Shown one piece after another: positions 9,843-20,522 of a DNA stretch of 58,000 nt. Every line of letters begins with the position of its first letter. Position 1 is the first letter of the stretch. The position numbers were made by a program, and so were the translations under genes. The notes beneath the pieces were generated by a model. That model did not search any database. It worked only from the letters and a program-made list of their open reading frames with translations, and was not told the DNA's origin. The DNA is taken from assembly GCA_014529385.2 (NCBI GenBank), contig CM043968.1, positions 22,315,484 to 22,373,483 on the forward strand, written 5' to 3'. The DNA comes from Adiantum capillus-veneris. Its lineage: Eukaryota; Streptophyta; Polypodiopsida; Polypodiales; Pteridaceae.

Positions 9843-11370
9843 GCATATACTTTGACAATGGTGAAACTAAACATATCACATATCATTGTGATTTATTCAC
9901 TTCTCTTTAGACTATCCCTAAAGGGAATATTATCACATGTGCAAAAAATACCTCTTATTGAATAAAGGGAGTTGGAAGGATTGTGCTTATTGTTTATATC
10001 TACATTTGCAAAACTTGGTCTTGTAGTCAAGTTATCCATCTACTATGCATGATCTCAATTTTGATGACACTATTGTGGCATCTTATAATTTGTTTCAAGG
10101 GCTACATAAGCTCATTGCTTACAAGAAATGTGTGAAAGATTTATGCATGTGAAGTTTTTAGTTCAAAATCTATTTCACCCGCAAACTTTGGCACACACAT
10201 TTTGGCCATCTAAATTTTCTCACTTTGCTATGTTTGCAAAAATCTGATATGGTTGCTTCATTTTCCTCTTTAAAACATGCATATGCAGGTTGCACCTTGG
10301 GAAAAATGGAGCATTCCAAATTTCCTAAGGATGGCTCTTGTGCATGCTACTCCATCTTTTGGTAATCATTTGTAATTCATGAAATTTATTGTTGTTCCTG
10401 TGGGCATGAATGGGTGTAACTGCTTAAGTGAAAATAAAAAATGTTCATGTGCTTCAAAATGTATTTGGTTGTAGTGTGGACACCCTCCATTCTAATTTGG
10501 GGGGGGGGGGGGGGGATATCTATCTAAGGAATTCAATGCATTTTTCGGAAGTCGGATAAAACACCAATGTGAAGTGTCATCTACCCCTTCAAAAATGATG
10601 TCACTGAGAGAAAAAAACATGTCACTTATGGAGACGGCACAATGTATAGTCAAAATTTAGACTTTTCCACATGCATTTTGGTTTGAGGCTTTCATATTTG
10701 TTGTGTATATAATAAAGAAGTCTCCCACTAAAGGATTGGAGCCATCTATTCGTTAGCTACAATAAATAAGCCATCTATTCGTTAGCTGCACATGTTTAAT
10801 TGCTTAGCTTATGCTTTTGTGCCTGATCAAAAATAAAAAGAATTGGATAATAAGGTTATTATATATATTTTTGTTGGTTAAAATCTAGAAAGCAAAGGTT
10901 ACAAGCAAACAAATAATATCTTGAATATTGAAGATATTGTTTTTGCGAAAGATGCAGCTTAGCGCTTGTTAGCATGTACCAAGAAGATGGATATGGTCAC
11001 ACATAATTTATAAAATATGTTGCGTTTGTTTAATGGGGTGAGAGTAAAAATGTAAGTCTTAATGAGGCACTTAGGGAGTCTATGCAAGTTTCAAATGATG
11101 TTATAGATCAACCATTTTTTAATGTAACTTAACAAGATGTAATTTATGATGACAGGATCGAAAATGAGCAAGGTAGAGGTATGCCAAGATGGTTGGTACA
11201 AACCTTGTGTGATAATAAATTGGGTGCACCTTTGCCTATTAGTGCTCATGGTAGGTTGTTGTTCTTTTGTTTATATCATAAACAATCTTACTATCTTGGA
11301 GCAATCTTTGAGTGGAATGTGCAGTGCAGAGCAGAAGAGTTTTGTTGTCTGAACTTGCTCAAATAGTAAA
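9843..11370 (+). pseudogene. Decayed copia pol relic, same family as 1011-7900
   Basis: Plus-strand translations match the minus-strand copia pol in order: a protease-like YFDNGETKHIT (9850-9890), the pre-integrase motif LWHTHFGHLNF with QKSDMVAS (about 10187-10260), a fragment of the integrase core near 10520-10720, the downstream AYAFVPDQK and IEDIVFAKDAA stretches (10805-10960), and ENEQGRGMPRWLVQTL in the linker before RT (11160-11210). Many stops and shifts, including a run of G at 10499-10515. No LTR or primer site is visible. It ends before RT. Confidence 0.83.
10499..10515 (+). repeat. Poly-G tract
   Basis: A run of 17 G in the integrase part of the copia relic. Confidence 0.95.
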
Positions 11371-11409
11371 CCCCAATGTTTTGGTCATGCCTTCTCATGA
11401 TTTAATTGA

Positions 11410-11618
11410 GAATCTTCTCAAGAGGAGTCTCTTTTACCAAAATCTACCCCATCTATCCACAATATAATGATTTTTCAACCTTAAGGCATCTTTTTCCTTC
11501 CTAATCCATGTAAAAATCCCCTTGCCAATTAGCCCAAATTTCTCCAGCAAACACTACATCATGGTCACCAATAATCTTCCATTTGGCAAGTGAAAATATA
11601 AGCTCCATGCTCATTTTA
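11410..11618 (-). pseudogene. Unidentified coding relic
   Basis: The minus strand from an ATG at about 11618 reads 43 codons with strong protein-like character (FSLAKWKIIGDHDVVFAGEI, then WANWQGDFYMD), meets a TAG, and continues EGKRCLKVEKSLYCG before further stops. I do not recognise the family. It adjoins the copia relic and has no counterpart in the other copia copy. The protein-like character could be chance in AT-rich DNA. Confidence 0.3.
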
Positions 11619-13186
11619 TGAGTGCCCCAACCGTATTGTGATTTAGAAGATATTGAGGCGTTCGAGGGAGTCTTCTACTAGCTTCCAATTTTCTTCTTCC
11701 TGCTGACGGAAAAGCCGATACATCAACAAATTTTTCATAAGTATTTGGTAACCATGTTTAGGTGCAAAGCAAACACATCAAACTTTTTTCATAAGTATTT
11801 GATCTCTACTTGGTATCCATGTTTAGGTGCGAAACCCTTGCAAGATTATTTTTTTCAAAAATTGAATAAGGCATATTTTTAGCCCTATAGCTACCCCCAA
11901 CCAAAAACTATGCAAATGACAAGGTTTTTTGGTGTTGGTTGATGGTTCACAATCCATGTAGCACCACCAAATCAAAAAGTGACTACACCAGATCTTTTCC
12001 CTAAACTTTGTACAATACACACACCAAGCTCCAATGATTTTGGAAGTGGCTTTCTCTATCAAACCCAAGCTCCAAACCCAAGCTCCAATAAGGTAGTGCC
12101 AACATCTTCATTAAGTGGTATCTGGTATCTTACAAGATACCATGAAAGACTAAAGAGTTTTACTTTTACGTCGTTTCTTTGAGTATTTTGGGGATGGAAG
12201 ATAACATGTGGAGGAGAGAGAAGGAAAGAGAGAGAGAAAGAGATACCCCTCTAATTTGTGAAAATTCCTAAAATACCTTTTTATCTATTTTGCTCGGATT
12301 GTTCAAGATTTTCTAATCTTTATTCCTTTTTTTTTTACAATTGGGATCCTTTTTTGAGTGCCTAACATGTAATTTGTCGCAAATTACCTTGCAGAAAAGG
12401 CAATTATGTCTAAAATTAATGGTGCAATTCATCTCCAAATCCTACATAACCAACTCAAATTCTAGTTTTATCATCTTTAGGAAACCTATGGTCCAAGGGG
12501 ATCTTTCAATGGCTCATGTACATAGATTGTGATCCATGTGTAGGCTAAGACTGTGATGAAACTTCACGTGCATATTCCTTTAGCCCTCTTAAGTGAAATG
12601 GTTTGAATTTTGTCCTATTTGATGTCCAATTTCCTCATTGTTAAAATTTTAAATGTAGCCTTTGAATTTTTTTCAATTTCTTGTATTTTTCCCCAATAGA
12701 TTTTGGTTCTCAATTTAAGTGTTGAGGTTGCTTTTAGATCTACCGGTTGTTCTTCTTTCTTATTTTCTTCTAGAGTTTCCTCCTTTTTTAGCTACCTTTC
12801 CTCTTTCTTTTTGAGATATTTGCTGCAAGTTACAACAATAACTTTGTGATAGAAAGAATAAGTTTTCAGCATGAAGGGAAACCAATTGGAGCAAGGATGC
12901 AAAAAAGACTGGAAGATTGAAGTAATTAAAGTTATCGAACAAGGCAGACATTAAAATTCCCGCTCAAATGTAAAATCTTATAACATGTTTGCAAGGCAGG
13001 ATTGTATAAAACTACTCACACCCAATAAGAGTTTTAGTTGGATTCTTTGATGATGAGCGTAGGTGAGTAGATTATAGCTAAATGAGTTATTATCAAGCAT
13101 ATATGACCTTAGGACTTCAATCTTCTTAGATTTCCTAGGTATAAAATCTAGTTTTAACTCATTTTCACCATCATTTAAGCTAGAGC
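11619..13186. other. No gene seen
   Basis: AT-rich, many short ORFs without motifs. A small purine tract (GAGAGAGAAAGAG) lies near 12210-12245. Confidence 0.5.
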
Positions 13187-13367
13187 AACACTCTGTATGG
13201 TGAGCTTCTATCAAGAATTCTAGTCAAGATTTCTCATGCTCAATCCAAATCTGTACTTAGTGGTAATCTCTTATAGAAACACTCTGTATGATGAGCTTCT
13301 ATCAAGAATTCTAGTCAAGATTTCTCATGTTCAATCCAAATCTGTACTTAGTGGTAATCTCTTAGTT
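13187..13367. repeat. 91-bp tandem duplication
   Basis: Two adjacent copies beginning ACACTCTGTATG, at about 13187-13277 and 13278-13367, nearly identical. Confidence 0.92.
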
Positions 13368-15399
13368 TTGTTATTTTATTTTATTGCTTTCATTAAGTGA
13401 TTTGTGTTGGTTGGACATGAGTTGTCTATGGCTCAAATTTCTTGTTTAAGTGATTCAAACTATGTTTTTCATAATTTTTGGTTGGAAAAATATAGATGGC
13501 TATTCCTAAGATAATGCAAGTACGGTGTTGCATTATTTTTTACCAATTGTAAGATGAAGGATCATGATTATTTTTTTCAAAATTGGATGGATTCTTTTTC
13601 CAATATAGCATTCTATATATCACTCTCCTTCCATTTTGTTGCATTCTAAACTCATTTGCTCATCAAAACACCCAATCTAGCTAGTATGTGTGTAGTCAAG
13701 ATTGTTCCCTTGTTGGTCTTGACTGGGTATGTACATTTACCGAGCTAAAACACACACGCTAGTAATTTTGAGCTGAAGATATTTATCACTTAAAAATATC
13801 GTTTGTGTTGTTCACCTCAGTCTCCCTCCTCCTACTTGGCGTCCTTGAAGATGATAGTGTGTGGTCCGGGTAGTGTTGTGGATGGGTTGAAAATGGCGTC
13901 TATGCATAGCGTGAATTAGCTCTACCATGCCTATGATGTCAATCTAGTTGTTGATGGTTGGGTCAACAGCACGACATAACTCAACAAAGCCTCATTCTCT
14001 GAAAGTTATGGAATGCTACGAATTATGGTTAGAAACATCATTTGTAATAAGTAGGTAGTGTAGTTGCAGAAGCCGGGGTGCAATGGCACTTCTATATTGT
14101 AAATACCAAGCCATTTGACCCATCAAACTCTATTTAGGTTTAACCTAATGTGACCTTAGTATATAAGGTACCTAGGTCATTTTGTAAAGAGAACTTTATC
14201 ATAATCATAAGTTTAACGTTGCCGTCTACTGTGTGTGAGAGAGGAAGAGAGAGAGCGTGAGCTTCATCCTGGCGCTACTCCCCGCTCGCTCATCGCATTG
14301 TAGATTCGACTTCACCATTGCGCTAGCCTCGGCAAGAGCTAGTCAACAAAGTCCCCACAACGTCAAGCATTCCTTGTGGAATGGAGCATACACGCTCACA
14401 AATCTACGAGCTCTTTACGGCTGTAAGTATATCAAACGATGTTTGTTTTCTGTCTACAAGTAGTCGTTAGAATCGTAGCGACATAAGCTATGCATAGGTA
14501 CTCATAGATTTCAATTTCAAGCACTTTCAAAATTCTGCTCTATCTTTATACGTTTTTTTTGCAGATGGATCTAGAGCTAGAGTTTTGAGTGTAGAGGCTT
14601 AGGAACAGGTCGATCCTAGTGAGGGGATGACGTTCCTTAAGTTTCGTATGATTCTAGCATGATTTGATGCGTTAGGGGCTAGGGCGGTCTAAAGATAATA
14701 AGTCCAAATTTGGCCCAATGTCAAAATTGAGTTCTGACTTCACAGAAGGCTCCCCCATAGATTCTATAAGCAATGTACCTAGGTGGGATCAAAAGAAAAC
14801 ATCATTTGGGACCCATGCATAAAGTCAAAGTCCAAAAATCATGCCTGAAGTTAGCCCTAGATAATGAGCACGATTATTGTCTTACTAGCAAAATTTTTGG
14901 CTAAAGTTGACAATTTTTGAGTTGCATCATGTTTACTTAGCTTAAGAAACAACTTTTGAGCACCAGAACAAAAGTTGGCAATTTCATGCTTCACATGAGG
15001 AGTTGCACAGATATTTCCACTCTGAAGTGTATCTAAGTGACAAAACTATGTTTTTGACTTATAAGTTTAATGGAGACATCACAAGGGCTCACCCAAAAGA
15101 AGAAGACCCTAAAGCAAAGACTCCAAGAGCTCCTAGCTTAGCTAGAAGACAAATCTATTGAGGTGGCCAAGAAAGGGTACATTTCAAAGGCCAAGCTGGA
15201 AGAACACCACGTTGCCATCTTTCACGGAAGATTTCAAGAGTACAGGCAACAAGGCAGTAGAACTCCAGATCTTGCCCAAAGAAATATATGAGGTGGCCAA
15301 GGATTTCTAGTATATTATGAGATAGAGTCATGCGGTGTGGATTTGCAAAGGTCATACAAGCTTTTGAGCTCCATTATGAAGGATGGCACTAGTGCTTAA
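13368..15399. other. No supported gene; possible promoter-like stretch
   Basis: A TATA-like GTATATAAGG on the plus strand at about 14159-14168 lies 100 bp before a short ORF (14257-14463). This may be part of an old LTR or the 5' region of the ORF that the CACTA element interrupts, but I found no partner repeat. From about 15060, plus-strand fragments (for example KGYISKAKLEEHHVAIFHGR, 15168-15227) look like decayed coding sequence. Confidence 0.35.
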
Positions 15400-15634
15400 A
15401 TCACCAACCCATTAGAGCAGGCCATAGAAGTCAACATCACCAAGGAAATTATATTTAAGACCTTAAAGTTACCAACCACATGCAAATTGATGAGGACTAA
15501 AGAGAAGAAGCACATAGATATCTTTGCCAAGAATTCAACAGCTGCTATGTTTGGAGACATGATTCATAAACAGGCTAAAGATCCCACTAGGTTATACCTC
15601 CAACACTTCCACTTTGTAGCCAAGAGACCTTCAA
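15400..15634 (+). pseudogene. Unidentified ORF, 5' half, interrupted by the CACTA element
   Basis: Open after the TAA at 15397-15399: a charged, helix-rich translation with IEVNITKEIIFKTLKL and KKHIDIFAKN. The frame runs straight into the CACTA terminus. Removing the transposon and one copy of its CAA target duplication places this frame in phase with 44525-44790, giving about 166 open codons. More decayed coding appears upstream from about 15060 in other frames. The family is not recognised; the charged, coiled-coil-like downstream part suggests a structural or gag-like protein of an older element, which is inference. Confidence 0.5.
15632..15634 (+). other. CACTA target site duplication, left copy (CAA)
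   Basis: CAA directly before the CACTAC terminus; the same CAA follows the other terminus at 44522-44524. CACTA elements make 3-bp duplications. Confidence 0.88.
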
Positions 15635-15648
15635 CACTACAACAAAAA
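15635..15648 (+). repeat. CACTA terminal inverted repeat, left (3') end
   Basis: CACTACAACAAAAA; pairs with 44508-44521, sharing CACT-CAACA. Confidence 0.88.
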
Positions 15649-15655
15649 AAGGTGT

Positions 15656-15842
15656 CATCGACGCATATATCGACGCACATCGTCGATATCTACGTCCCTG
15701 TGAAACTGTCGCTATTTGCATCGATATCTGCGTGGAAAGGCTTTATTTGCGACACAGATATGGACGCAGATAGCGACGGAGTTATAGACGCAAATAGCGA
15801 CGTAGATATGGATGGATATATAGACGCATATATCGACGACCA
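15656..15842. repeat. CACTA subterminal repeats, left
   Basis: At least eight direct and inverted variants of CGACGCATATATCGACG / CGTCGATAT. In En/Spm such subterminal motifs are bound by TnpA; the role here is inferred. Confidence 0.85.
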
Positions 15843-16093
15843 TAACAGAAAAAAAATATATTGGGCAGAGGACACGTAGATTGGCCTGTGCCTAGTGAAA
15901 AGATGGACACAGCCACCACAGCCAGACTTCCTGCCCTCTGCCCAAGAAAGCGAGAAACACCAAAATCAACCGTGCTCCCGCTGAAATTTCGGCAGAGTTC
16001 CCTTCGTTTTTACATAAACTTTTCAAAAAGAAAAAATCATATATACGCCTCCTACATGCTATCCATGTAGGATCTCACATGAGATTTAAGGCC

Positions 16094-16345
16094 AATGACC
16101 ATAACGAACCATAACCATAACTTAAAAGCATAACCATAACGAACCATAACCATAACTTAAAACCATAACCGACCAATATAACCACTTTGATCATAACCAG
16201 AAACAAAATTAACAATAACCATAAGCATAACTAGAAAGTTAAACAAAACCTGAACCATAACTATGTCTATACAAGAATAGGAGAAATAACCATGTCTATA
16301 CAATGACAATGACAATAACCATAACCATAACCATAAGGAAAACAA
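16094..16345. repeat. Degenerate (CATAAC)n repeat
   Basis: Repeated AACCATA / CATAAC hexamers with interruptions, denser at 16120-16180 and 16310-16340. Lies between the subterminal repeats and the transposase genes. Confidence 0.85.
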
Positions 16346-16394
16346 TAACTGTCTGAACAATAATCATAAACATATATATATGTCTCTACAAAAG

Positions 16395-16420
16395 GAGACA
16401 CAGAAGCGTGTCTGTGTCTC
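16395..16420. repeat. Short hairpin in the CACTA 3' region
   Basis: GAGACACAG (16395-16403) and CTGTGTCTC (16412-16420) form a perfect 9-bp stem with an 8-nt loop, flanked by ATATATATG-type inverted sequence. Confidence 0.75.
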
Positions 16421-16777
16421 ACAAAGCATATATATGAAATCCGGTCCACTGATGACTAGGCGTCACAACCTGCACATAGGACAACTCACAAAATTAGTAT
16501 TGATATTACTTCACATATACTTACTTAATTAAATCAACTCACACATATTAACGTCTCACCTCAAGCGATCAGCGAGACTGTAAGGCCGCCCAGTCTACAG
16601 GCTCTCCTGAAGCATCAAGATCATTCAATACTTCATAGATACCTCTGCGATATCTATCTGACTCCTCCTGACGTGTCGGGGCTTGATGCATCGCAAGATT
16701 CTGCGTTTATACAAAAATCAGAGTAATAAGAATACATGATTCATCGCGTTTTAAAAAACGCCATAGTTAAGATTGGA

Positions 16778-17707
16778 TTAGAAACTCATAAACTCATAGC
16801 GAAAGGTGTCGAAGCCTCCGCTGCCAAGATGAGATGTCCCCCTGGTCATCTGTCGTATCTGCGCGGCCTCACGCTGCTGTCTGAACCGCGTGGCCGCTGT
16901 CCGCTCATCCTCCCTGATCTGCAGCCACGTCTCGCGTGGGATGCCCGAAGGCTTCGACGAGCCGGTCCTGAAAGCCTTCCGAGCTGCATCTCGTCAATGT
17001 TTCACGGTGTCCCGTGCAACACCCTTGATCCACCTCCTCGGAACAACATCAGAACCCGGAGCAGGCTGGTACTCTCTCAAGATGGTCTCCACTATGTAAG
17101 TGACTTTTTCCTTTTCCTGCTGATCCCAAGACGTCAGAATGCTGGTCGAAATTTGTAGCTCCGCGAGCTGGCGAATCCGCTGTCTCATCTCAGTCCCCCG
17201 ACTCTATCCATGTCAACAGAACCATCTCGCCATACAATATAGAGCTTGGAGGCACTAGGATCGTGTGCCCTCCAAGGTGTCCGAGGTGTGCCAAGAGGTG
17301 TGTCAAGAGGTGTGCTTGGGTAGGACGGGGGTCGTGAGCGAGGAGGGGTCGAAGCATCTGTGGACCCTCCTCCACAGCAACCACCACCTCCACCTGACGA
17401 TCGCCGAGATCGGCGAGTGCGCCTGTGCTACGGAGATGAGGACGTACCCGCCTCTGCCCCACCCCTAGGTGTCAAAGCGGCCGTGATGGGAGAAGCAGGC
17501 GTCGTACCCATAGGCGTCTCCCCCCCCCATAGGTGTCCCCCCCCTAGGCGTCGGACCCTGGGGTGTGAAGCCCGGAGGCGTAGTACCCGTGCCTCTGGCT
17601 ACCCAGTACTGAGAAGCCTCTGCCATCTGAGCAGGCGTCATCCGTGTAACGAAGCCCATGAATGCATCTGCACTCATAGAAGCGGGATCTGGAAACTGGT
17701 CTTCCAT
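16778..17707 (-). pseudogene. CACTA second gene, Transposase_24 / Ptta-En-Spm-like protein
   Basis: From the ATG at 17705-17707 (just after an acceptor-like TTTGTGCAG) the minus strand encodes MEDQFPDPASMSADAFM, a Pro/Gly-rich stretch, then, after at least one frame change near 17470 and another near 17200, a block with WIKGVARDTVKH, a stop, then RDAARKAFRTGS, GIPRETWLQIREDE and a Gly-rich end before TAA at 16778-16780. The order of the last three motifs is that of the Transposase_24 family carried by plant CACTA elements. The TGA at 16994-16996 sits where Trp is expected. In En/Spm the second product, TnpA, binds the subterminal repeats; this gene lies in the same place, downstream of TnpD. 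No functional product is likely. Confidence 0.7.
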
Positions 17708-17814
17708 ACTAAAGTCCTGCACAAAGAAAGTAAAATAAAGCGTCAAAACACAGTTGTTTAAATTAACTTTAAGCTTAATTTTAAATCAACGTCTTCACAC
17801 AAACACTTACAGGC

Positions 17815-20176
17815 CTAAGCCTCGACGAGTGAGGCATCATCGATAAGATCTTGCTCCGTTTCATCATCTATCTCTAATTGCAAACATAACTCTGTCCCAA
17901 CTCGTTCTGGCAGATTGTCTTCATCCATTGCATCTTCATCTACAAGTGTCAATTCTGGCTCGTCTGCGTCATCCCTCGTATATCTGACAGCTTCCTCTGC
18001 CATACCTTCGTCCATCTCATCTAATGTCACAGTAGTATGGACGTCGTCTGACTGACTTTCCTCCAAGAGATCTTGCCCTTCAAATACTTGTTTATTTCTT
18101 GGAGCAACCTGAACCACAAACCACCACTGTCGCTCTCGAGGGTCCGGTACAAAGACCACTTGCTCGCAATGTTCGAGGAGAGCAAATGTGTCGCTCGCAT
18201 CTGTCCAAACCTTTGTAGAATCTATTTGCACAAGTTTGTTTCCATCTCTGCGTACCGTTGCATTGCGACCAGAAGTAATCACCTTGGACCACTTCACATC
18301 CAACAAAAACATCTCAAACCGCCTGAAGCTTACTTTCAAGATATTTGACACCAGACCACAGTAATGTAGGTTGCTAGTGCTCTCATTCGTGTCTCTGGCA
18401 CTAGCCCTGCTCTTTTGCATGAAACTAACCATTACCCCACTGTCAAACGTGTTTCTTCTGCTGTCAATTTGTTGTGTTCTGAAATGCTTTCCATGCGACC
18501 ACAGTGCCATGTATGTATGATACTTCCAGTCACATCCAATAGCCATCTCTTCCTCTTCTAGAGATATGGGTTCTTTGATCTGTCGAGCTGCTCTCACTGT
18601 TTTTTCCAACCATGCCATTGTAGGGAATTCAGGTAGAGGAGCGAGATAGTCTGGCAAGGGTAAACCTCTAGTCGTTCGGCTTCGCCTGAAATCCTGAGGC
18701 AGAATAGCGCACATCCAAAGACTGCCTGCAAATTGGACATGCATTGTATCCCGAAGTTGTTAGCCCTGCATATATTAAAGCATGAATCAAGCCAAGGCAA
18801 AGTGCTTGCGAATAGCAAGAATTTTGTAAATCAAGAACCATTACCAGAAGCTTCTCCGTATCCTGCCAATCATGCATAGTCCACATAAGAAGTCCATGGA
18901 TCCTTGCATGTTGTTGTCCTACTGGTTCAACCGCATCTGCTATGTCGATCCCATGCCATAACTCCTGGAGCTCATCAACTAGTGGAGCTAGATAAACATC
19001 CATGTTTTTTGCCTTGAACTTACCAGGTACAATCAAGCTTAATATCAAATGACCCTTCTTGATGGCAAGCCACGGCGGGAGGTTGTAATTGATAAGGCAC
19101 ACATGCCAAGTGCTCCATGACGAGCTTCTCAAGCCAAATGGATTGACTCCATCCATTGCCATGCCCAAATGCAAATTGCGTGGTTCACTCTTAAAATGTG
19201 GCCAGGTATCTTCAATGTACCTCTAAGCCTTTGAATCAGTAGGCACCCTAAATGTTGCGTCAGTGGATCTATTCGTAGAATGTCACCGCATCAAATTTGC
19301 AATGGAACCACAACGAAACATGCTTTTTATCCTAGGAATAATAGGGAAATGCTGCAACACTTTAGCTGGCACTGTCTCGCCAACTGCATCTTGTTTGTAG
19401 CGCATTGCTTCGCACTTAGGACACGACAGACAACCTGCGAATTCATTGCGAAAAAGAATGCAATCATTTGGACATGCATGAATCTTGTTGTAGTCCAAGC
19501 CAACTGAGGTCAATAGTTGCTTTGCATCTGGCCTGGAGAGGGGCATTTCATTGCCAGCCGGGAGAAGTTGCTCCCGCAACAACCTGTTTAAGCCACATTA
19601 AATTAAAAAGCTCTCCAAGCACGTCACCGTTGCAATCGGAAAATCTCTTTTGTAAATTACGTACCTAAACAAAGCAGTGACGCTTGCATCTGACCACCCG
19701 TACACTGACTGGAGATTCAAAAACGCCAGACAAGTACGAAGCGTCGATATTTTGGCGCCTTCATAAATTGGTTAACGTGCCAACTTCCTCAACATGTCTT
19801 CAGGAGATAGGCGCACGGCTTCTAGTGCTGCTTCGTTAGTGTTCTCCTCGCTTGTTTGGAAGAAGGCATCCAGCATCTCCTCCATGCCGTTGTCTTCTGT
19901 CTGTAAGTCCTTTTCTGCTTCCATCCTTGGCTCTATATTGGTCGGACCTTCACGCATAATCCTTTTTTTCTCTCTCTCAGATGTAGGTGCTATGTCGCGA
20001 AAATCAATGCCCGTTCCGTAGGAGTCGTATCATAGATTCTGTACGGTTTCTTTAGCAAACTCTCCATACTTGTGCACATGCTCATTATATATCCTATGCT
20101 TGCGCAGGATTTGATACTTGCAGAGCGTGCACGAGCATGCAATCTTTTCCTCCATGTTAGTTGATGACGTTGCCAT
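17815..20176 (-). pseudogene. CACTA TnpD-like transposase (Transposase_21 with DUF4216), broken
   Basis: In order on the minus strand: ATG at 20174-20176; a Cys-rich start (CSCTLC, residues 14-19) like the transposase-associated zinc finger; an acidic stretch (19772-19957); YGWSDASVTALF and, after a probable intron beginning GTACGT, the LLREQLLP block (19283-19582) with a CSCPKC-like LSCPKC; the Transposase_21 core (about 18670-19220) with MAMDGVNPFG, NLPPW and a VPGK...DVYLAPLVDEL motif; then NACPICRQ. Shortly after, the frame changes and sequence corresponding to the central DUF4218 part seems absent; the last ORF (17815-18744) holds a DUF4216-like block with VVFVPDPRERQWWFVV and an acidic tail. 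In-frame stops lie at 20030, 19772, 19283 and 19223; the last two replace expected Trp. TnpD is the catalytic subunit of CACTA transposition; this copy should be dead. Confidence 0.85.
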
Positions 20177-20254
20177 CTACAATGATTATGAATGTTGTTT
20201 TAATATATATACTCCTCACAATGTAAACTACCTCGCATTCTCTAGTCTTGCCCA

Positions 20255-20290
20255 ATCTCCGTACACCTCGGTCCAGAGGTGTACGGAGAT
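20255..20290. repeat. Perfect 15-bp-stem hairpin upstream of TnpD
   Basis: ATCTCCGTACACCTC (20255-20269) and its exact reverse complement (20276-20290) around a 6-nt loop, about 80 bp upstream of the TnpD start codon. A related GTACAC...GTGTAC pair lies at 20350-20367. Confidence 0.9.
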
Positions 20291-20429
20291 CAGGACCATC
20301 GGGTCAAAATCTCGTCTTTATTGGTCAAATCCTATATGGGTAGACACATACGTACACTCCCAGGTGTACATGACAATGCATGTAGCGGGCAAAACCCCTT
20401 TGCCCCTTTTAGTTCCATAGTTTCTTCAA

Positions 20430-20500
20430 CATCCAACGGCTATCTCCCTATCTCTCTCTCTATCTCGATCTCGCTCTCGCTATCTCTCTTTCTCTCTCTC
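20430..20500. repeat. Imperfect (TC)n tract
   Basis: Mixed TCTC/TATC pyrimidine-rich run directly before the 173-bp array. Confidence 0.85.
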
Positions 20501-20522
20501 TGATGCTTGCATCTGACCACCC
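20501..20522. repeat. 22-bp copy of TnpD exon sequence at array edge
   Basis: Matches 19678-19699 inside the TnpD exon (WSDASV-coding) at 21 of 22 positions. It is not part of the 173-bp unit. Confidence 0.8.

Noticed and set aside
11823-12068. Minus-strand ORF of 81 codons
   Set aside because: No motif, AT-rich, no neighbours that would support a gene.
13700-14560. Solo LTR
   Set aside because: A TATA-like word and purine-rich downstream sequence suggested it, but I found no second copy, no TG...CA ends and no target duplication.
17360-17761. Plus-strand ORF of 133 codons
   Set aside because: Opposite strand of the Pro/Gly-rich part of the CACTA second gene; no motif of its own.
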